A model generated the notes under the pieces. It saw only the letters and a list, made by a program, of their open reading frames with translations, had not been told where the DNA came from and searched no databases. Shown here piece by piece: positions 63,809 through 64,000 of a stretch of DNA of 64,000 nucleotides (position 1 is its first letter; each line of letters opens with the position of its first letter). The position numbers and the translations under genes were made by a program. The DNA is from Dugong dugon (Eukaryota > Chordata > Mammalia > Sirenia > Dugongidae). The stretch is from NCBI GenBank assembly GCA_030035585.1, contig CM057465.1, positions 1,897,501 through 1,961,500 of the forward strand, written 5' to 3'.

Positions 63809-64000
63809 TGTTGGGTGCCGTCCAGTTAATTTTCGACTCATAGGGACCCCATGTGACAGAGTAGAACTGCCCCATAGGATTTTCCAGGCTGTAATCTTTA
63901 TGAGAGAAAACTGACAAATCTTTCTCCCAGAGAGTTGCTGGATGGGTTTGAACTGCCCAATCTTTCCGTGAGCAGCGAAGTGCTTAACCAGTGGGCCGTC
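63809..64000 (-). mobile_element. AfroSINE, cut by window edge
   Basis: 'tgttgggtgccgtccagtta' through 'gaactgccccataggatttt' to 'gtgcttaaccagtggg', just short of the head end. Confidence 0.9.

Overview
The window is mammalian nuclear DNA, almost certainly from an afrotherian and most likely an elephant (Loxodonta/Elephas type) or a close paenungulate relative. The reasons are about 30 copies of AfroSINE-type tRNA-derived SINEs (heads reading like 'ccctggtggcgcagtggttaag', tails like 'gagtcggaattgactcgacgg'), several BovB/RTE-clade LINEs of the type abundant in elephants (RTE1_LA-like), and afrotherian-style L1 3' UTRs. I found no intact protein-coding gene, no confident exon of a host gene, no RNA gene and no CRISPR array. 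Most open frames here are chance frames in GC-rich DNA, frames through tandem repeats, or decayed retrotransposon frames.

Layout. 1-2848: 5' end of an L1 on the minus strand, with a broken ORF1, a long GC-rich 5' UTR built from about four tandem monomers, and a YY1-type motif at its extreme 5' end. 2.9-6.2 kb: a 33-bp minisatellite split by a SINE, a possible conserved noncoding element, an ERVL/MaLR-type LTR and a hAT-like fragment. 6.2-10.3 kb: an old L1 on the plus strand. 10.3-16.6 kb: SINEs, including one with a tRNA-Gly-like promoter, an LTR split by a SINE, a local duplication and a foldback element. 16.8-23.1 kb: stacked insertions, with an RTE inside an RTE and an LTR inside an L1. 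23.1-31.5 kb: a GC-rich, transposon-poor stretch with AT-rich islands that look like conserved noncoding DNA. 31.5-34.7 kb: a nearly full-length decayed RTE. 34.7-48.9 kb: mixed SINE, LTR, RTE and L1 insertions, plus an isolated palindromic TCTCGCGAGA promoter-type motif at 46.03 kb. 48.9-52.7 kb: GC-rich, with an L2-like trace, a second tRNA-Gly SINE, a 15-bp minisatellite and a strong candidate conserved element at 51.85-52.07 kb. 52.7-64 kb: dense SINE, LTR and L1 insertions, including an LTR still joined to a tRNA-Leu primer-binding site.

How the pieces work together. The RTE LINE copies and the AfroSINEs share their 3' tail, which fits mobilisation of the SINE by the RTE machinery in trans. 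Target-site duplications and nesting give a partial relative order: L1M, then younger L1, then ERVL/MaLR LTR. No RTE or L1 copy here could be active, because each is truncated or carries frame breaks. The interest lies in retroelement structure (monomeric L1 promoter, mosaic SINE, nested insertions) and in unannotated noncoding islands that may be regulatory. All family names are from memory of sequence patterns, and no database search was run.
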